Positions 7,439 through 17,400 are shown, counted from the first letter of the stretch. The stretch is DNA of 64,000 nucleotides from Streptomyces hygroscopicus (GCA_002021875.1 CP018627.1:4774001-4838000); one strand, 5' to 3'. A program made the numbers and translations. Notes: generated by a model not told the origin, from the letters alone.

Positions 7439-8908
7439 ATGCGTCGAACCCTGCCCCTCGCCCTCGCCACCACCGCGGTGGTGGCAACCGCAATGGCGGC
7501 GACCGCGATGCCGGAAGTATCGGTGGCAGCGGCGACGCCGGACACCGTGCGGTGGGGCCCGTGCTCGGAGAAGGCCGCCTCCTCCCGTCTCGAGTGCGCG
7601 ACGCTCGAAGTCCCGCTGGACTACCGGGATCCGGACGGCCGGCAGATCAAGATCGCGATCTCCCGGCTGGCGAGCGAGAAACCGTCGCAGCGCCGCGGCG
7701 TACTGCTGACCAGCCCAGGCGGTCCCGGCATCACGGGACTGGGCTACCCGGCCGTTCTTGCCGCCTCAGGGCTGCCGCGGAAGGTGCTGGACTCCTACGA
7801 CGTGATCGGCTTCGACCCGCGCGGGGTTGGCCGCAGCACGCCGGTGACCTGCGATCTGACACCGGAACAACAGAAACGCGGCAACCTCCCGCCGTACGCG
7901 CACACCGCGGCCGAGGTCGCGCGGGAGGCGGGGAACGCGCGGACCATCGCCGAGCAGTGCGCCACCTCCCGGACGGCGTGGATGCACCCGTACATCACCA
8001 CCGCGAACACCGCGCGCGACATGGACCGGATCCGCGCGGCGCTGGGCGAGCCGAAGCTCTCGTACCTCGGCGCCTCCTACGGCACCTACCTCGGTGCGGT
8101 GTACACGACGATGTTCCCGGGGCGCAGCGACCGGATCGTGCTCGACAGCAACCTGGGCCCCGGCGGTTACGACGTCACGGCCATGCGGTTGTTCGCCCGT
8201 GGACTGGAGGACCGGTTCCCGGACTTCGCGGCGTTCGTGGCCGCGCACCCCGAGTACGGTCTGGGCACCACACCGGAGCAGGTGACCGCCAAATTCTTCG
8301 ATCTCGCAAAGCGGTTGGAGGCGAAACCGGTCCAGGGCTACGACGGGACGTTGTTCCGCGGGATCACCTTCGACTCCCTCTACAGCGATGCGAACATGCC
8401 CCAGCTGGCCAAGACCTGGCAGGCGCTCGACACGGACCGGCCGACGCCGCCCAACCCGCCGTTGGCGAACATGGAGAACTTCATGTCCGCCCGTTTCTCG
8501 GTGATATGCGGCGATAACCGCTGGCCGGAAACGGTCCGGGAGTACCAGCGGAATGTCGCCGTCGACCGGCTGAGGCATCCGATGCTGGGCGGCTCCTCGG
8601 CCGGTATCGGACCGTGCGCGTTCTGGCCGGACAAGCGGGTCGAGCCGCCGGTGCGCATCGGTGACCGGGGCCCGTCGAACGTGCTCATGGTGCAGAACGA
8701 GCGCGACCCGGGGACACCGCTGGCCGGCGCCCGGAAGCTGCGGCGGGCGTTCGGGAAGCGGGCCACGATGGTGACGGCCGACCAAGGCGGGCACGGTGTC
8801 TATCCGTTCGGCCCCAACACGTGCGCGAACGACTCGGTGACGGCATTCCTGACCACCGGACAGCGCCCGGCGCGGGACCTCGCCTGCGCGGCGGAGCCGG
8901 GCAAGTAA
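7439..8908 (+). CDS. Secreted alpha/beta hydrolase, TAP-type aminopeptidase
   Basis: A 489-residue exported serine hydrolase of the tripeptidyl-aminopeptidase (TAP) family. It opens with a Sec signal peptide (MRRTLPLALATTAVV, cleavage likely after the Ala-rich stretch near residue 32). The alpha/beta hydrolase core shows the oxyanion segment TSPGGPG, the DPRGVGRS segment and the nucleophile elbow GASYGTYLG. A TAP-like C-terminal domain holds the late acidic residue (NERDPGTP) and the His of DQGGHGVYPFG. Such enzymes release N-terminal tripeptides from extracellular proteins. The start has an ideal AGGAGG 8 nt upstream. A membrane protein gene follows 13 nt downstream, so the two form an operon. 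Confidence 0.93.
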   Translation: MRRTLPLALATTAVVATAMAATAMPEVSVAAATPDTVRWGPCSEKAASSRLECATLEVPLDYRDPDGRQIKIAISRLASEKPSQRRGVLLTSPGGPGITGLGYPAVLAASGLPRKVLDSYDVIGFDPRGVGRSTPVTCDLTPEQQKRGNLPPYAHTAAEVAREAGNARTIAEQCATSRTAWMHPYITTANTARDMDRIRAALGEPKLSYLGASYGTYLGAVYTTMFPGRSDRIVLDSNLGPGGYDVTAMRLFARGLEDRFPDFAAFVAAHPEYGLGTTPEQVTAKFFDLAKRLEAKPVQGYDGTLFRGITFDSLYSDANMPQLAKTWQALDTDRPTPPNPPLANMENFMSARFSVICGDNRWPETVREYQRNVAVDRLRHPMLGGSSAGIGPCAFWPDKRVEPPVRIGDRGPSNVLMVQNERDPGTPLAGARKLRRAFGKRATMVTADQGGHGVYPFGPNTCANDSVTAFLTTGQRPARDLACAAEPGK

Positions 8909-8921
8909 CGGGGGCCGAGGC

Positions 8922-9569
8922 ATGTTCAAGGACTTGCGGCATCGTCGGGCTGTCCAGCGGGTCAAGCCCGGGGACGGGCGAGCGCTGAAGCGTTTCCGCT
9001 GGTGGCAGATGCTTTCCCGGGCACTGTTCTATCTTCGGCTGACGAACGACGACGGCCGGCAGACGGTCTACGCCGTCGACGTCAGGCATCAGTCGTCCGA
9101 GAAGGCCATAGCCCACCTGTACCTCGATGGCAGGCATCACGCCGAGTCCAAAGTCCCCGCCGTCTTCCCCGTCCAGGGCGGCACCGTCGAAGTAAGGGCG
9201 AGCACCTTCGGGCTCAAGCGCTGCCACTACGTCACCGCCGAGCGGGCCGAGCACCAGCTCATCCCGGACCCCCACTCCGCCGAAGGCCGCCGCGCCCGCC
9301 TCGACCGATCGCACCCCGCACTGAGCCGCTGGATCGGTCTCCTCTCGCTGATCGTGCTCGCCATCGGCCTGGTGATGCTGATCCTGCAGCTCGCCGAACA
9401 GGTCACCCGGGCGCCGGAGGGCGTCGCCCAGTACGTCGGAACCTTCACCTCGCCCATCGATCTACCGGCCTGGGGCAACGTCGTACTCGGGTTCTGCACC
9501 GTGGCGGCCAGCACCGAGCGGGCGCTGCGGCTGCGTTACCACTGGCTGCTCGACGGCGGTGCGGGATGA
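8922..9569 (+). CDS. Hypothetical membrane protein
   Basis: A 215-residue protein of unknown family. The first 125 residues are soluble and basic, with a beta-rich middle (YAVDVRHQSSEKAIAHLYLD), then two hydrophobic helices at about 137-160 (GLLSLIVLAIGLVMLILQL) and about 183-200 (WGNVVLGFCTVAAS). It starts 13 nt after the TAP peptidase stop, and a strong terminator follows its end, so it is the last gene of that operon. It might support export or anchoring, but this is only inferred from location. Confidence 0.75.
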   Translation: MFKDLRHRRAVQRVKPGDGRALKRFRWWQMLSRALFYLRLTNDDGRQTVYAVDVRHQSSEKAIAHLYLDGRHHAESKVPAVFPVQGGTVEVRASTFGLKRCHYVTAERAEHQLIPDPHSAEGRRARLDRSHPALSRWIGLLSLIVLAIGLVMLILQLAEQVTRAPEGVAQYVGTFTSPIDLPAWGNVVLGFCTVAASTERALRLRYHWLLDGGAG

Positions 9570-9580
9570 GGCGGTGAGCA

Positions 9581-9610
9581 AAGCCCCGTACCGATCTCGG
9601 TACGGGGCTT
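9581..9610 (+). terminator. Rho-independent-type terminator of the peptidase operon
   Basis: A perfect 12-bp inverted repeat, AAGCCCCGTACC / GGTACGGGGCTT, with a 6-nt loop, 11 nt after the membrane protein gene. No long T-run follows, as is usual in this GC range. It may also serve the tRNA gene reading towards it. Confidence 0.85.
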
Positions 9611-9629
9611 CGTCGCGGGTCCATCACTG

Positions 9630-9701
9630 TGGGCGCAGACGGGTTCGAACCGCCGACATCTGCCTTGTAAGGGCAGCGCTCTACCGCTGAGCTATGCGCC
9701 C
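9630..9701 (-). tRNA. tRNA-Val (anticodon TAC)
   Basis: The minus strand folds as a 72-nt tRNA. The acceptor stem is GGGCGCA/TGCGCCC with discriminator A, the D arm contains AGCTCAGCGGTAGAGC, the anticodon stem CTGCC/GGCAG encloses CTTACAA (anticodon TAC, valine GUA/GUG), and the T arm has GGTTCGAACCC-type sequence. CCA is not encoded. It is a single tRNA, not part of an array. Confidence 0.96.
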
Positions 9702-9888
9702 TGGGGGAGGTGTCAGCCTACAGGGTCCCCGGGGTGGTGCCGCAATCGTGAAGACGGCCGGGGAGGAGCCCGTATCCGGGGCTCGGGCGAGAGAAGTCCG
9801 CAGATCGTGAACCGAACCGAGCGCTGTGCTCGTCTGTGTCGGGTGGGAGAATGACATTCGGACCTGGGCGATCCATCGGGAGCGGGTA

Positions 9889-11286
9889 GTGGCGGCGACA
9901 TCTGCAGAGTCTGCGCGTCCATCGCGGGAGTCTGCGCGTCCGGCGGCCCGGGTGCGTCGTTCGGGCCGTCCCTCCGTGCTGGGGCTGATGTTGCTGCCGG
10001 TGCCGTTGTTGGCGGTGGTGGGGGCGCTTTCGTTCGCTGGTGGGAGCGGGGGGCGGCGGTGGTTCGGGGGGCGGGGGGAGAGTCAGCGGGCCGAGGCGCA
10101 GGCGGCCAAGGACGCCGCGGCCGCGGCGTTCTACGAGCTGGACACGGCGCAGCGGGATCTGCGGATCTCCATCGAGACGATCACCGCCATGGACGATTCG
10201 CCCGCCGCGCGCCGGACCGCGGCCGACTTCTCGGCGCTGGGGCAGCGGATCGACCAGGTCAGCCGGGACTACATCACGGCGGTGGACGCGCATGATCTGG
10301 ACCGGGACGATCTGGACTCGGCGACGGCCTCCCGGGCCCGCACCGATCTGACCAGGGCGAAGGATGCGCTGGAGCGCACCAAGGGGGATCTGGACCGGTT
10401 CGCGCAGGGGCTGGGGCCGCTGCTGGAGCAGGCCGAGACGCGGCTGGCGCGGCTGGCGCCGGCGGTGGAGCGGGCGCGGCAGGCGCTGCTCGCGGCGAGT
10501 AACGCGCTGGACGCGGTGCGTGCGTCGGGGCTGCGAGCGGACGATCTGGCGGCCCGGCTGGCGGCGCTGTCGCCCGAGTTGACCAAGCTCAACCAGGGGG
10601 CCGGGCAGCACGGTGTGCAGGAGACCCTGCGGCGCGCCGATGATGTGCTGCGCAGGGCGGAGGCGGTGCGCGGGGAGGCCGAGCGGCTGCCGGAGCGGTC
10701 TGCGGAGATCGACAAGCGGCTGGTGTCGCTGCGCACCCGCGCCCAGGCGATCACCACGCGGGCCGCCGGGGTCGAGCCCGTCCTCAGCGAGCTGCGCCGC
10801 CGCTACAGCGCCGCCTGCTGGCAGGATCTGCAGTCGGTCCCCGCGCAGGCGGCGCGGGATGTGGCGCAGGCCGAGGAGAAGCTCAAGGAGGCGCAGGCGG
10901 CGCGCGAGGAGCAGCGCTGGCCGGACGCCACCGCGTTGCTGGCCACCGTAAGGGCGCTGCTGAACAGCACGGACGAGGCCGTCTCGGCGGCCGGGGACCG
11001 GCTGCGGCGGCTGGACGAGGTGTCGTTCGACCAGCAGAAGGAGATCGAGCGCACCCGGTTCGCGATCCGCGACGCGCAGCGGCTGGCCATGGCCGGGCGC
11101 TCCACGCCCGATCCGCGCCACGCACGCCCGCTGGACGACGCCGTGGAGCGCCTGGAGTGGGCCATCGCGGGGCTGGAGGGGCGGCATCCGGACTGGTGGC
11201 ACTTCCTCTCCGAGACGGAGGCCGTACGGCAGACCGCCGCCCGGGTCGTCCAGGGGATTCGGGAGGAGCGGGGCAGCGGGCACTGA
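9889..11286 (+). CDS. Membrane-anchored coiled-coil protein
   Basis: A 465-residue protein with one hydrophobic segment near residues 30-50 (VLGLMLLPVPLLAVVGALSF), followed by about 400 residues of Ala/Arg/Glu/Leu-rich sequence with clear heptad character (for example QAEEKLKEAQAAREEQ). The fold is presumably a long extracytoplasmic or cytoplasmic coiled coil. I choose the GTG at 9889 because GGGAG lies 6 nt upstream; an ATG-less longer frame begins at 9826. The family is not recognised beyond resemblance to Streptomyces TPM/coiled-coil membrane proteins. It is separated by only 65 bp from the FmdB gene. Confidence 0.8.
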   Translation: MAATSAESARPSRESARPAARVRRSGRPSVLGLMLLPVPLLAVVGALSFAGGSGGRRWFGGRGESQRAEAQAAKDAAAAAFYELDTAQRDLRISIETITAMDDSPAARRTAADFSALGQRIDQVSRDYITAVDAHDLDRDDLDSATASRARTDLTRAKDALERTKGDLDRFAQGLGPLLEQAETRLARLAPAVERARQALLAASNALDAVRASGLRADDLAARLAALSPELTKLNQGAGQHGVQETLRRADDVLRRAEAVRGEAERLPERSAEIDKRLVSLRTRAQAITTRAAGVEPVLSELRRRYSAACWQDLQSVPAQAARDVAQAEEKLKEAQAAREEQRWPDATALLATVRALLNSTDEAVSAAGDRLRRLDEVSFDQQKEIERTRFAIRDAQRLAMAGRSTPDPRHARPLDDAVERLEWAIAGLEGRHPDWWHFLSETEAVRQTAARVVQGIREERGSGH

Positions 11287-11351
11287 GCCCGCGCGTCAGG
11301 GGCCCTGTAGTTTCGGGGGCTGACCTGCGGTTCGGTGGTTATGCTCCTGCC

Positions 11352-11582
11352 ATGCCTCGCTATGAGTACCGCTGCCGCGCCTGCGGCACCACCTTTGAGC
11401 TGAACCGGCCGATGGCCGAGTCCTCCGCTCCCGCGTCCTGCCCGGACGGGCACGGCGACACGGTGAAGCTGCTGTCCACCGTGGCCGTCACCGGCGCCTC
11501 GTCCTCCTCCGCCTCCTCGGCCCGGCCCCCGTCCGGCGGCGGTGGCGGGGGCGGCTGCTGTGGGGGCGGCTGCTGCGGCTGA
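11352..11582 (+). CDS. FmdB family zinc-ribbon protein
   Basis: A 76-residue protein beginning MPRYEYRCRACGTTFELNRPM, the classic FmdB start with a first CxxC pair; a single Cys in ASCPDG completes only part of the usual second knuckle. The C-terminal tail is serine- and glycine-rich and ends in a Cys-rich GGCCGGGCCG. FmdB proteins are small regulatory or metal-binding zinc ribbons of uncertain function. The stop codon falls in the first unit of a 22-bp tandem repeat. Confidence 0.88.
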   Translation: MPRYEYRCRACGTTFELNRPMAESSAPASCPDGHGDTVKLLSTVAVTGASSSSASSARPPSGGGGGGGCCGGGCCG

Positions 11583-11636
11583 GGGTGAGCCGGTGTTGAG
11601 CTGCGGGTGAGCCGGTGTTGGGCTGCGGTTGAGCCG
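11574..11636 (+). repeat. 22-bp tandem repeat covering the FmdB stop codon
   Basis: Units beginning TGAGCCGGTGTTG start at 11586, 11608 and (truncated) 11630, a period of 22 bp. The preceding CTGCGG of each unit is also present at the coding end, so the gene's own CTGCGGCTGA (stop at 11580-11582) forms the first copy. Confidence 0.8.
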
Positions 11637-11815
11637 ACGGGGGCGGGGGCGGATCCTGGGAGGTACGTATCCGTGCCGCGCCTCCGGACGTACGCGACGC
11701 ACCCGGATGTGCGCGCGTACGTCGAGTACGCGACGGTGGCGTGGCGTCCGCGGGTACCGCCTCGACCGCGAAGAGCGCGAAGCCGAGGTCCGGCGTCAGC
11801 AGAAGGAGGCCGGAG

Positions 11816-12709
11816 ATGGCTATGGGCCGCCCCTCCCCCATCGGTCCTCACCCCGCGGGAGTCGCACGGCACTTCCCGGAGCGGATCGGCGCGCACACCT
11901 CGCTCGATGAGCATCTGCCGATCGATCACCGGCTCAGCAAGTTCTATCGCGTCGGCGCCGGGCTCATGGGGCTGGTGCTCGTCGCATTCGGCATCCTGGG
12001 CCTGATCGACCAGGTCGGCTTCTTCGACATCGGCGGTGACACGGTCGCCGGGCTGAACACCAACGGCGCGCTGAGCGTGCTCTCCATCGTCATCGGGCTG
12101 CTGCTGTTCGTCGGCATGGTCATCGGCGGCAACTTCGCCTCGACGCTCAACCTGGTGCTCGGGATCCTCTTCCTGCTGAGCGGGTTCGTCAATCTGGCGG
12201 TGTTGGAGACCACGTTCAACTTCCTGGCGTTCCGGATGCAGAACGTGCTGTTCAGCTTTGTGGTGGGGCTGCTGCTGATGTGGTTCGGCATGTACGGACG
12301 GGTCAGCGGCGGGCTGCCGCATGACAATCCGTACTGGGTGACCCGCCACCCCGAGCAGGCCGAACGCGAGGCCGTCCACGCCCGGGAACTGATCGCCGCG
12401 CGCGGGCGTGCCGCCGAACAGACCGGTACGGCCGCCCCGCCGGGCACCCCGCTCACGCCTGAAGCCCCGGGCGGGCCGGGCGCCCCGGGCAGGCCGGGCG
12501 CCCCGGGCGGGCCTCTTACGGCCGATGCGGGGGCAGAGGGAGGCCGTGAGTCCGCGGAGCGCCGTGGGCCCGCCGAGGAGTCGGGTGAACGGCGCGGTCA
12601 GCCGCCCGGTAAGTGGGGCAAGCTGGATCAGCCCGGTGGCGCCGAGCCCACCGACAAGCCCGGGAGCCACCGCTGGGCCAGGTTCTTGCGGCGCCCCCGC
12701 TCTCGGTGA
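11816..12709 (+). CDS. DUF4383 domain membrane protein
   Basis: A 297-residue membrane protein. Four hydrophobic helices span about residues 45-185 (such as VGAGLMGLVLVAFGILGL and FSFVVGLLLMWFGMYG), matching the DUF4383 arrangement. A long hydrophilic tail from about residue 190 contains GGPGAPGRPGAPGGP-type repeats and is probably disordered. The function of the family is unknown. The start is the ATG at 11816, with AGGAGG 6 nt upstream. The TGA stop forms part of the first unit of a 24-bp tandem array reaching the next, convergent gene. Confidence 0.88.
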   Translation: MAMGRPSPIGPHPAGVARHFPERIGAHTSLDEHLPIDHRLSKFYRVGAGLMGLVLVAFGILGLIDQVGFFDIGGDTVAGLNTNGALSVLSIVIGLLLFVGMVIGGNFASTLNLVLGILFLLSGFVNLAVLETTFNFLAFRMQNVLFSFVVGLLLMWFGMYGRVSGGLPHDNPYWVTRHPEQAEREAVHARELIAARGRAAEQTGTAAPPGTPLTPEAPGGPGAPGRPGAPGGPLTADAGAEGGRESAERRGPAEESGERRGQPPGKWGKLDQPGGAEPTDKPGSHRWARFLRRPRSR

Positions 12710-12800
12710 CGCGGTTCGGCCCGGCCCTCGTGACACGGTTCGGCCCGGCCCTCGTGACGCGGTCGGCTCGACCTCCGTAACGCGGTCGGCCCGGCGCCTC
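12706..12800. repeat. 24-bp tandem repeat between two convergent stops
   Basis: Four decaying units start at 12706, 12730, 12754 and 12777, each beginning GTGAC or GTAAC followed by (G/A)CGGTTCGGCCCGG-type sequence. The first contains the stop of the DUF4383 gene, and the fourth reaches the stop of the convergent methyltransferase gene, so the array fills the whole gap. Confidence 0.85.
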
Positions 12801-13461
12801 AGCCGAGTCGGCGCGCGAGCGTCAGGCCGTCGGCGACGGTGAGCATGACCGCCTCCATCCGGACGTCCGCCGCCACATGATCGTTGAACGCCTGGATCGC
12901 GGCGCCCGCGGTCGACGGCGCCGAGGCCATGACGGCCCCGTGGTAGAACACGTTGTCCGCGACGATCAGACCGCCAGGGTTCATCCGCGGGACCAGCTCC
13001 TCCCAGTACGGGATGTAGTTCGGCTTGTCCGCGTCGAGATAGGCGAGGTCGATATGGGGCTCGGCGGGCATCGCGCGCAGAGTGTCCAGCGCGGGCGCGA
13101 TCCGCAGGTCGATGCGGGCCTCGACACCGGCCTTGGCCCACGCCTTCCGCCCGTACGCCGTCCACTCCTCCGACACATCGCAGGCGATCAGCCTGCCGTC
13201 GGCGGGCAGCGCCTGGGCCATGGCCAGCGCGGAGAAGCCGGTGAAGGTGCCGACCTCGACGATATGGCGGGCGCCGGTCAGCCGGACCAGGAAGGCCAGC
13301 AGCGGGGCCTGCTCCTCGGCGGACTGCATCCCGGCCTGCTGGGGGAGGCTGCGGTGGGTGACCTCGACCAGCTCGCGCAGCACGGGGTCGAGCGGCGGAT
13401 TGTGCCGCAGGACGTACTCGTACAGCTCGGCCGTGATCGGTGTGCTCTTGCTCTCGGCCAT
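12799..13461 (-). CDS. Class I SAM-dependent O-methyltransferase
   Basis: A 220-residue catechol-O-methyltransferase-like enzyme (Methyltransf_3). The SAM-binding motif I is VEVGTFTGFSALAMA, followed by motif II DGRLIACDVSEEW, a metal/substrate Asp in IDLAYLDADKPNY and the post-motif ADNVFYHG with its metal-binding Asp-Asn. The first 25 residues hold the usual YVLRHNPPLDPVLREL helix. It methylates a hydroxyl of a small catechol-like substrate in the presence of a divalent metal; the exact substrate is unknown. It stands alone, with 136 bp upstream. Confidence 0.94.
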   Translation of the reverse strand: MAESKSTPITAELYEYVLRHNPPLDPVLRELVEVTHRSLPQQAGMQSAEEQAPLLAFLVRLTGARHIVEVGTFTGFSALAMAQALPADGRLIACDVSEEWTAYGRKAWAKAGVEARIDLRIAPALDTLRAMPAEPHIDLAYLDADKPNYIPYWEELVPRMNPGGLIVADNVFYHGAVMASAPSTAGAAIQAFNDHVAADVRMEAVMLTVADGLTLARRLG

Positions 13462-13597
13462 CGCGGCCCCCTTCGGTCTGCTCGGCTTCCCGGACGATGT
13501 CGCACATGCCGACTGTGGTGACTTGGTGACTGTAACCCGACGTCACGACAGCGCGAGAGGTTCCGAAGGGGCCCTGCGCGGGTGTTGGGAGGGCGGA

Positions 13598-14458
13598 TCA
13601 GTCCCGGCCGCGGGAGACGGCGCGGATGACCTGGCTGCGGGCGCGCGCCCAGGTGACGGATGAGCGTTCGCCCAGGGCGCGGACGATGGCCTCGCCCGCC
13701 GCGACGCCCGTCTCCTCGACCACGGTCACCTGGGGTGCCGTCCAGCCGGCGTCGGCCAGTTCGCCGTGGCCGGGGCGCCAGGCGCGGTCGGCCGCGAGCA
13801 GCAGATCGGCGTCGAGCAGCGAATCGCCCGCGGCGAGCACCTCGTCCGCTCCGGTGCGGTTCCTGATCTCGGCGACGGCCGCGCTCTTGGTGAGCGGCTT
13901 GGGCACCGCGTAGATCTTGCGGCCCTGCAGGGAGACCGTCCAGCCGCGCGGCTCGGCCCACTGCGTGAGCTCCTTGACGTACCCCTGGGGCAGCAGCTCC
14001 CGCTCGACCACGAGATAGGCGAACAGCTCCTCGGCCACCCGCTCCTTGAGCAGCCAGGCGGGGTCGGCGGTGGCGCTGAGGTGGGCGCGCACCTCCTCCA
14101 GGGGGGCGCACTGGTCGCCGAGGGTGGTACGGACCCGCTGGTTCCAGTCGGCGTCGGGCTCGCCGTTCACCAGCAGCTGGCCGCCGTTGGCGCAGATCGC
14201 GAAGCGGGAGGCGGGGCCGGGGAGGCGGATGCGGCGGTACTGCTCGACGGTGCGGGTGGTCGTGGGGACGAAGACGGAGGTGCGGACCAGTTCGGCGAGC
14301 AGCCCGGCGGCGGTCTCGGTCATGTACGACAGCGGTCGGCCCTCGTACGTCTCGACGCACAGCAGCCGCGGGGCCTCGACGTCCGGCATGTCGAGGCCGA
14401 GCGCGGCCGCGGAGTAGATCAGGGTGCGGTCGAGATCGCTTGCCACCAGGACGCTCAT
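13598..14458 (-). CDS. HAD-family phosphatase of the Ter biosynthetic module
   Basis: A 286-residue HAD-superfamily hydrolase. Motif I is DLDRT (residues 8-12, nucleophile and acid Asp), motif II a Thr in TTTRTVEQ, motif III a Lys (KSAAVAEI) and motif IV GDSLLDADLL. Its ATG overlaps the TGA of the PRTase fusion gene (ATGA), so the two are coupled. HAD phosphoesterases of this type accompany TRSP/PRTase and HpcH-like genes in Ter-linked modules proposed to make a nucleoside-like metabolite; it would remove a phosphate from an intermediate. The product is not known. Confidence 0.88.
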   Translation of the reverse strand: MSVLVASDLDRTLIYSAAALGLDMPDVEAPRLLCVETYEGRPLSYMTETAAGLLAELVRTSVFVPTTTRTVEQYRRIRLPGPASRFAICANGGQLLVNGEPDADWNQRVRTTLGDQCAPLEEVRAHLSATADPAWLLKERVAEELFAYLVVERELLPQGYVKELTQWAEPRGWTVSLQGRKIYAVPKPLTKSAAVAEIRNRTGADEVLAAGDSLLDADLLLAADRAWRPGHGELADAGWTAPQVTVVEETGVAAGEAIVRALGERSSVTWARARSQVIRAVSRGRD

Positions 14459-17400
14459 CGTGCGGCCACCGTTCTTTCGTCTCTGTTGGCGATGCCCGCC
14501 GTGTTCGCCTCGTCTGTGGTGCCCGCTGTGCCTGCCGTGGTTACCGCTTTTCCGTCGGCCCCGGTGGCGCCCCGGGTGTAGCGCGGGTGGATCAGCCCGA
14601 CGCAGGTGTACGGAAGCCCGTCGATCTCCTCGACCGGCACGCCGCGCTGCTCGGCGAGCAGCCGCACATGGTCCAGGTCGGCGCCCGCGCCGCGCTGGGC
14701 GAGGATCTTCCACGGGACGCGGCGCAGCAGCACCCGGGTGGTCTCGCCGACGCCCGGCTTGACGAGGTTGACGTCGTGGATGCCGTACTCCTGGCTGATC
14801 CGCTCGACCGCGGCCCACCCCTCCCAGGTGGGGCTGCGGTCGGTGGCCGCGAGCTGCCTGGCGTCGGCCATGGCGGCCTCGGCGACCTCCGCGAAGCGGC
14901 CCGAGACGGTGTCGAGGAAGTATCCGGAGACATCGGAGCCGGCGAGTTCGCGGTAGTACTTCGCGCCGTGGAAGTCGTTCGGGCCGACCAGGTCGGCGCG
15001 GAGCACGGTGCGCGATATCAGCCCGGAGACGGTCGAGTTGAGGCACGCGGAGGGGACGAGGAAGTCGTCCCGGGTGCCGTAGGTGTCCACACAGCGGCCG
15101 GGATCGGCGAGGACCGCGATCCGCGGATCGAAGTCCGGGTACGGGGCGAGGGCGTCCGACAGCTCGCGGGTGATGGCGCCCTTACCGGTCCAGCCGTCGA
15201 CGAAGACGACGTCGGAGGGGTCGTGGTGGTCCGCCAGCCAGCGCAGCGCGGCGGTGTCGATACCGCGGCCGCGCACGATGGAGACCGCGTAGTGCGGGAG
15301 GTCGAGCCCATGGGCGTGGTACGCCCAGCGGCGCATCAGCACCCCGACGGGGGTGCCGGCGCGGGCGAGCGAGACGAGGACGGGACGCGGGGAGCGCTCG
15401 GCGAGCACGGTCTCGGTGACCGCGCCGACGGCGCGGGCGATCCGGGCGGCGGAGGCGTCGAGGGCGGCCCGGAAAAGGTCCTGGTAGCGCTCGTTCGGCT
15501 GGTACTCCACGGGCAGCGACTCGGCGTAGTGCGCGCCCCCGCTCTGGATCGCCTCCTCCCGCTCCTCGGTGGGCGCCTCAAGGGTGACGTGGGAGAAGTC
15601 CTGGAGCAGCCAGCCGACCTCTTCGGGCGCGTAGGACGAGAAGTCCGGTCCGCGCAGGGGCTCGTACGACGGTTGGTGCATGGGCGGAGCCTGTCGTTCG
15701 GGGACGGTGCGGGGGGTGGGTGGGTTCTGGGGGCGATACGACGGCACGACGGCCAGGACCAGCCGGTCCGTGTGCGTGCTCAGCGCGGCGAGCAGCCCGC
15801 CGGGGGCGTGCAGTGCGGGCGTGTCGGCGGTCGAGTCGATAACGGCGACGACGGCGTCGAAGCGGCGGTCCGGATCGGCACCGGGCGCCACGTTGTAGGC
15901 GTAGCGCGGCCCGGGGCCGTCGGCGGGCTCGTCGTGCGCGGGGAAGGTCAGCCGGGTCCGGATGGCGTATCCGGGGTCGTCGACGGCGAGCACGGGTGAG
16001 CGCGTGGTCGTCGAATACCGCACCTCGACGCCGTCGAGGACGTCGTCGAGCGCCTTCGCGATACGCAGCGGCGCGTACATCAGCTCCTCGAACCCGAGGA
16101 CCAGAACGCGGCGGGAGGAGGGGCGGGGCGGCCGGGGCCGATCGGTGGCACCAGCGCCACCGCCGCCCGAGGCGGGCGGGGCGGCCGGGACGCCCGGGGC
16201 GGCCGGGGCTGGCGCGGTCCGGCGCGGGGCCGCGGCGGGGTTGTCGGCGGGCACGGCGGGGTCGTCGGCGGGCACGGCGGGGTCGTCGGCGGGCGCCGCG
16301 GGGTCGTCGGCGGGCACGGCGGGGTCGTCGGCGGGCGCGTCCGGCGCGGTGTGGCCTCCGGGGGACGCGGGGGCGCCGCCGCCCGACGGGGCCGGGTGGT
16401 CAGGTGCGGCGTATCCCCCGGGAGCCGCGAGGGTGCCGTCGGCGGGCGGGGTCGAGTGGTCCCCGGCGGGCGGGATCGGGTCGTCCGGCGCCTTCGGCAG
16501 CGCGTTCGCGAGGTTCGGCGCTTCCGCCAGCGCGTTCGCCAGGCGGGTGGCCATGGTGGGGAGGGCCGCTTCCAGGCGGACGCGGTGGGCGGGGGTGAAG
16601 CCGTGGCGACCGCCGTCCGGGAGCGCTTCGGGCCAGCCGAGGTCTACGCGGACGACGGCCGGACCCGCGCCGGGGGCGGCGCCTGCCGAGGGCACCGTGG
16701 AGGCGGCACCTGCCGGGGATGCTGTGGAGGCGGCACCTGCCGGGGATGCTGTGGAGGCGGGCGCGGCCTCGTGGTCCGGGGCTGCCTCCTCGTGTGCGGC
16801 CACCAGCTTCGCTCCGCGCTCCAGGACGTCGTCCGGGAGGTGCACCGCTCCGGCCGCGGCGGCGACCAGGTCGACGCGGGCGCCGAGGTCTGCCGCGAAG
16901 GCGTCCAGGCGGGCGCGGTCCTCGGGCGAGCGCATGTCCACCAGCGCCACCACCACGTAGTGGTCGCGGGGGAAGCGGCGATGGAGAGCGGCGATGGTGT
17001 TCAGGACCGTACGGCCCGTGGAGAACTCGTCGTCCACGAGGACCAGGGGGCCCGTCGAGGCCAAGAGCCCGGGGTCCTCGGGGAGCAGCAGATGGGAGGT
17101 GGCGTGGCTGTGCTCCTCCTCGAAGCCGCCCACCGTGGCGACGCCCGGGACCGGGCGGCGGGTGGAGTGGAGGTACGGGGCGAGGGCCAGCCCGTCGGCG
17201 ACGCTGTGGCCGAGGCCGGTGGCGGTCTCCGCGTACCCGAGCACCACCGCGCGCGCCGCCGCCTCGTCGCCCAGCAGCTCCCGCACCCGGCGGCCGAGCC
17301 GCACGCCCGCGTCGTGGACGATGGCGGGGCGCTGCGGGACATGCTTGCCGAGCACGTTGGAGACCAGCAGATGCGCCCGCTTGGGATTGCGCCGCAGGGC

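Noticed and set aside
7333..8517. A plus-strand frame starting in the Met-His-Pro repeat and running through the peptidase gene.
   Set aside because: It is out of frame with the clearly coding TAP peptidase; only the repeat itself is of interest.
9630..9701. The tRNA gene considered as a phage attachment site.
   Set aside because: No integrase, no duplicated tRNA 3' end and no mobile gene was found nearby.
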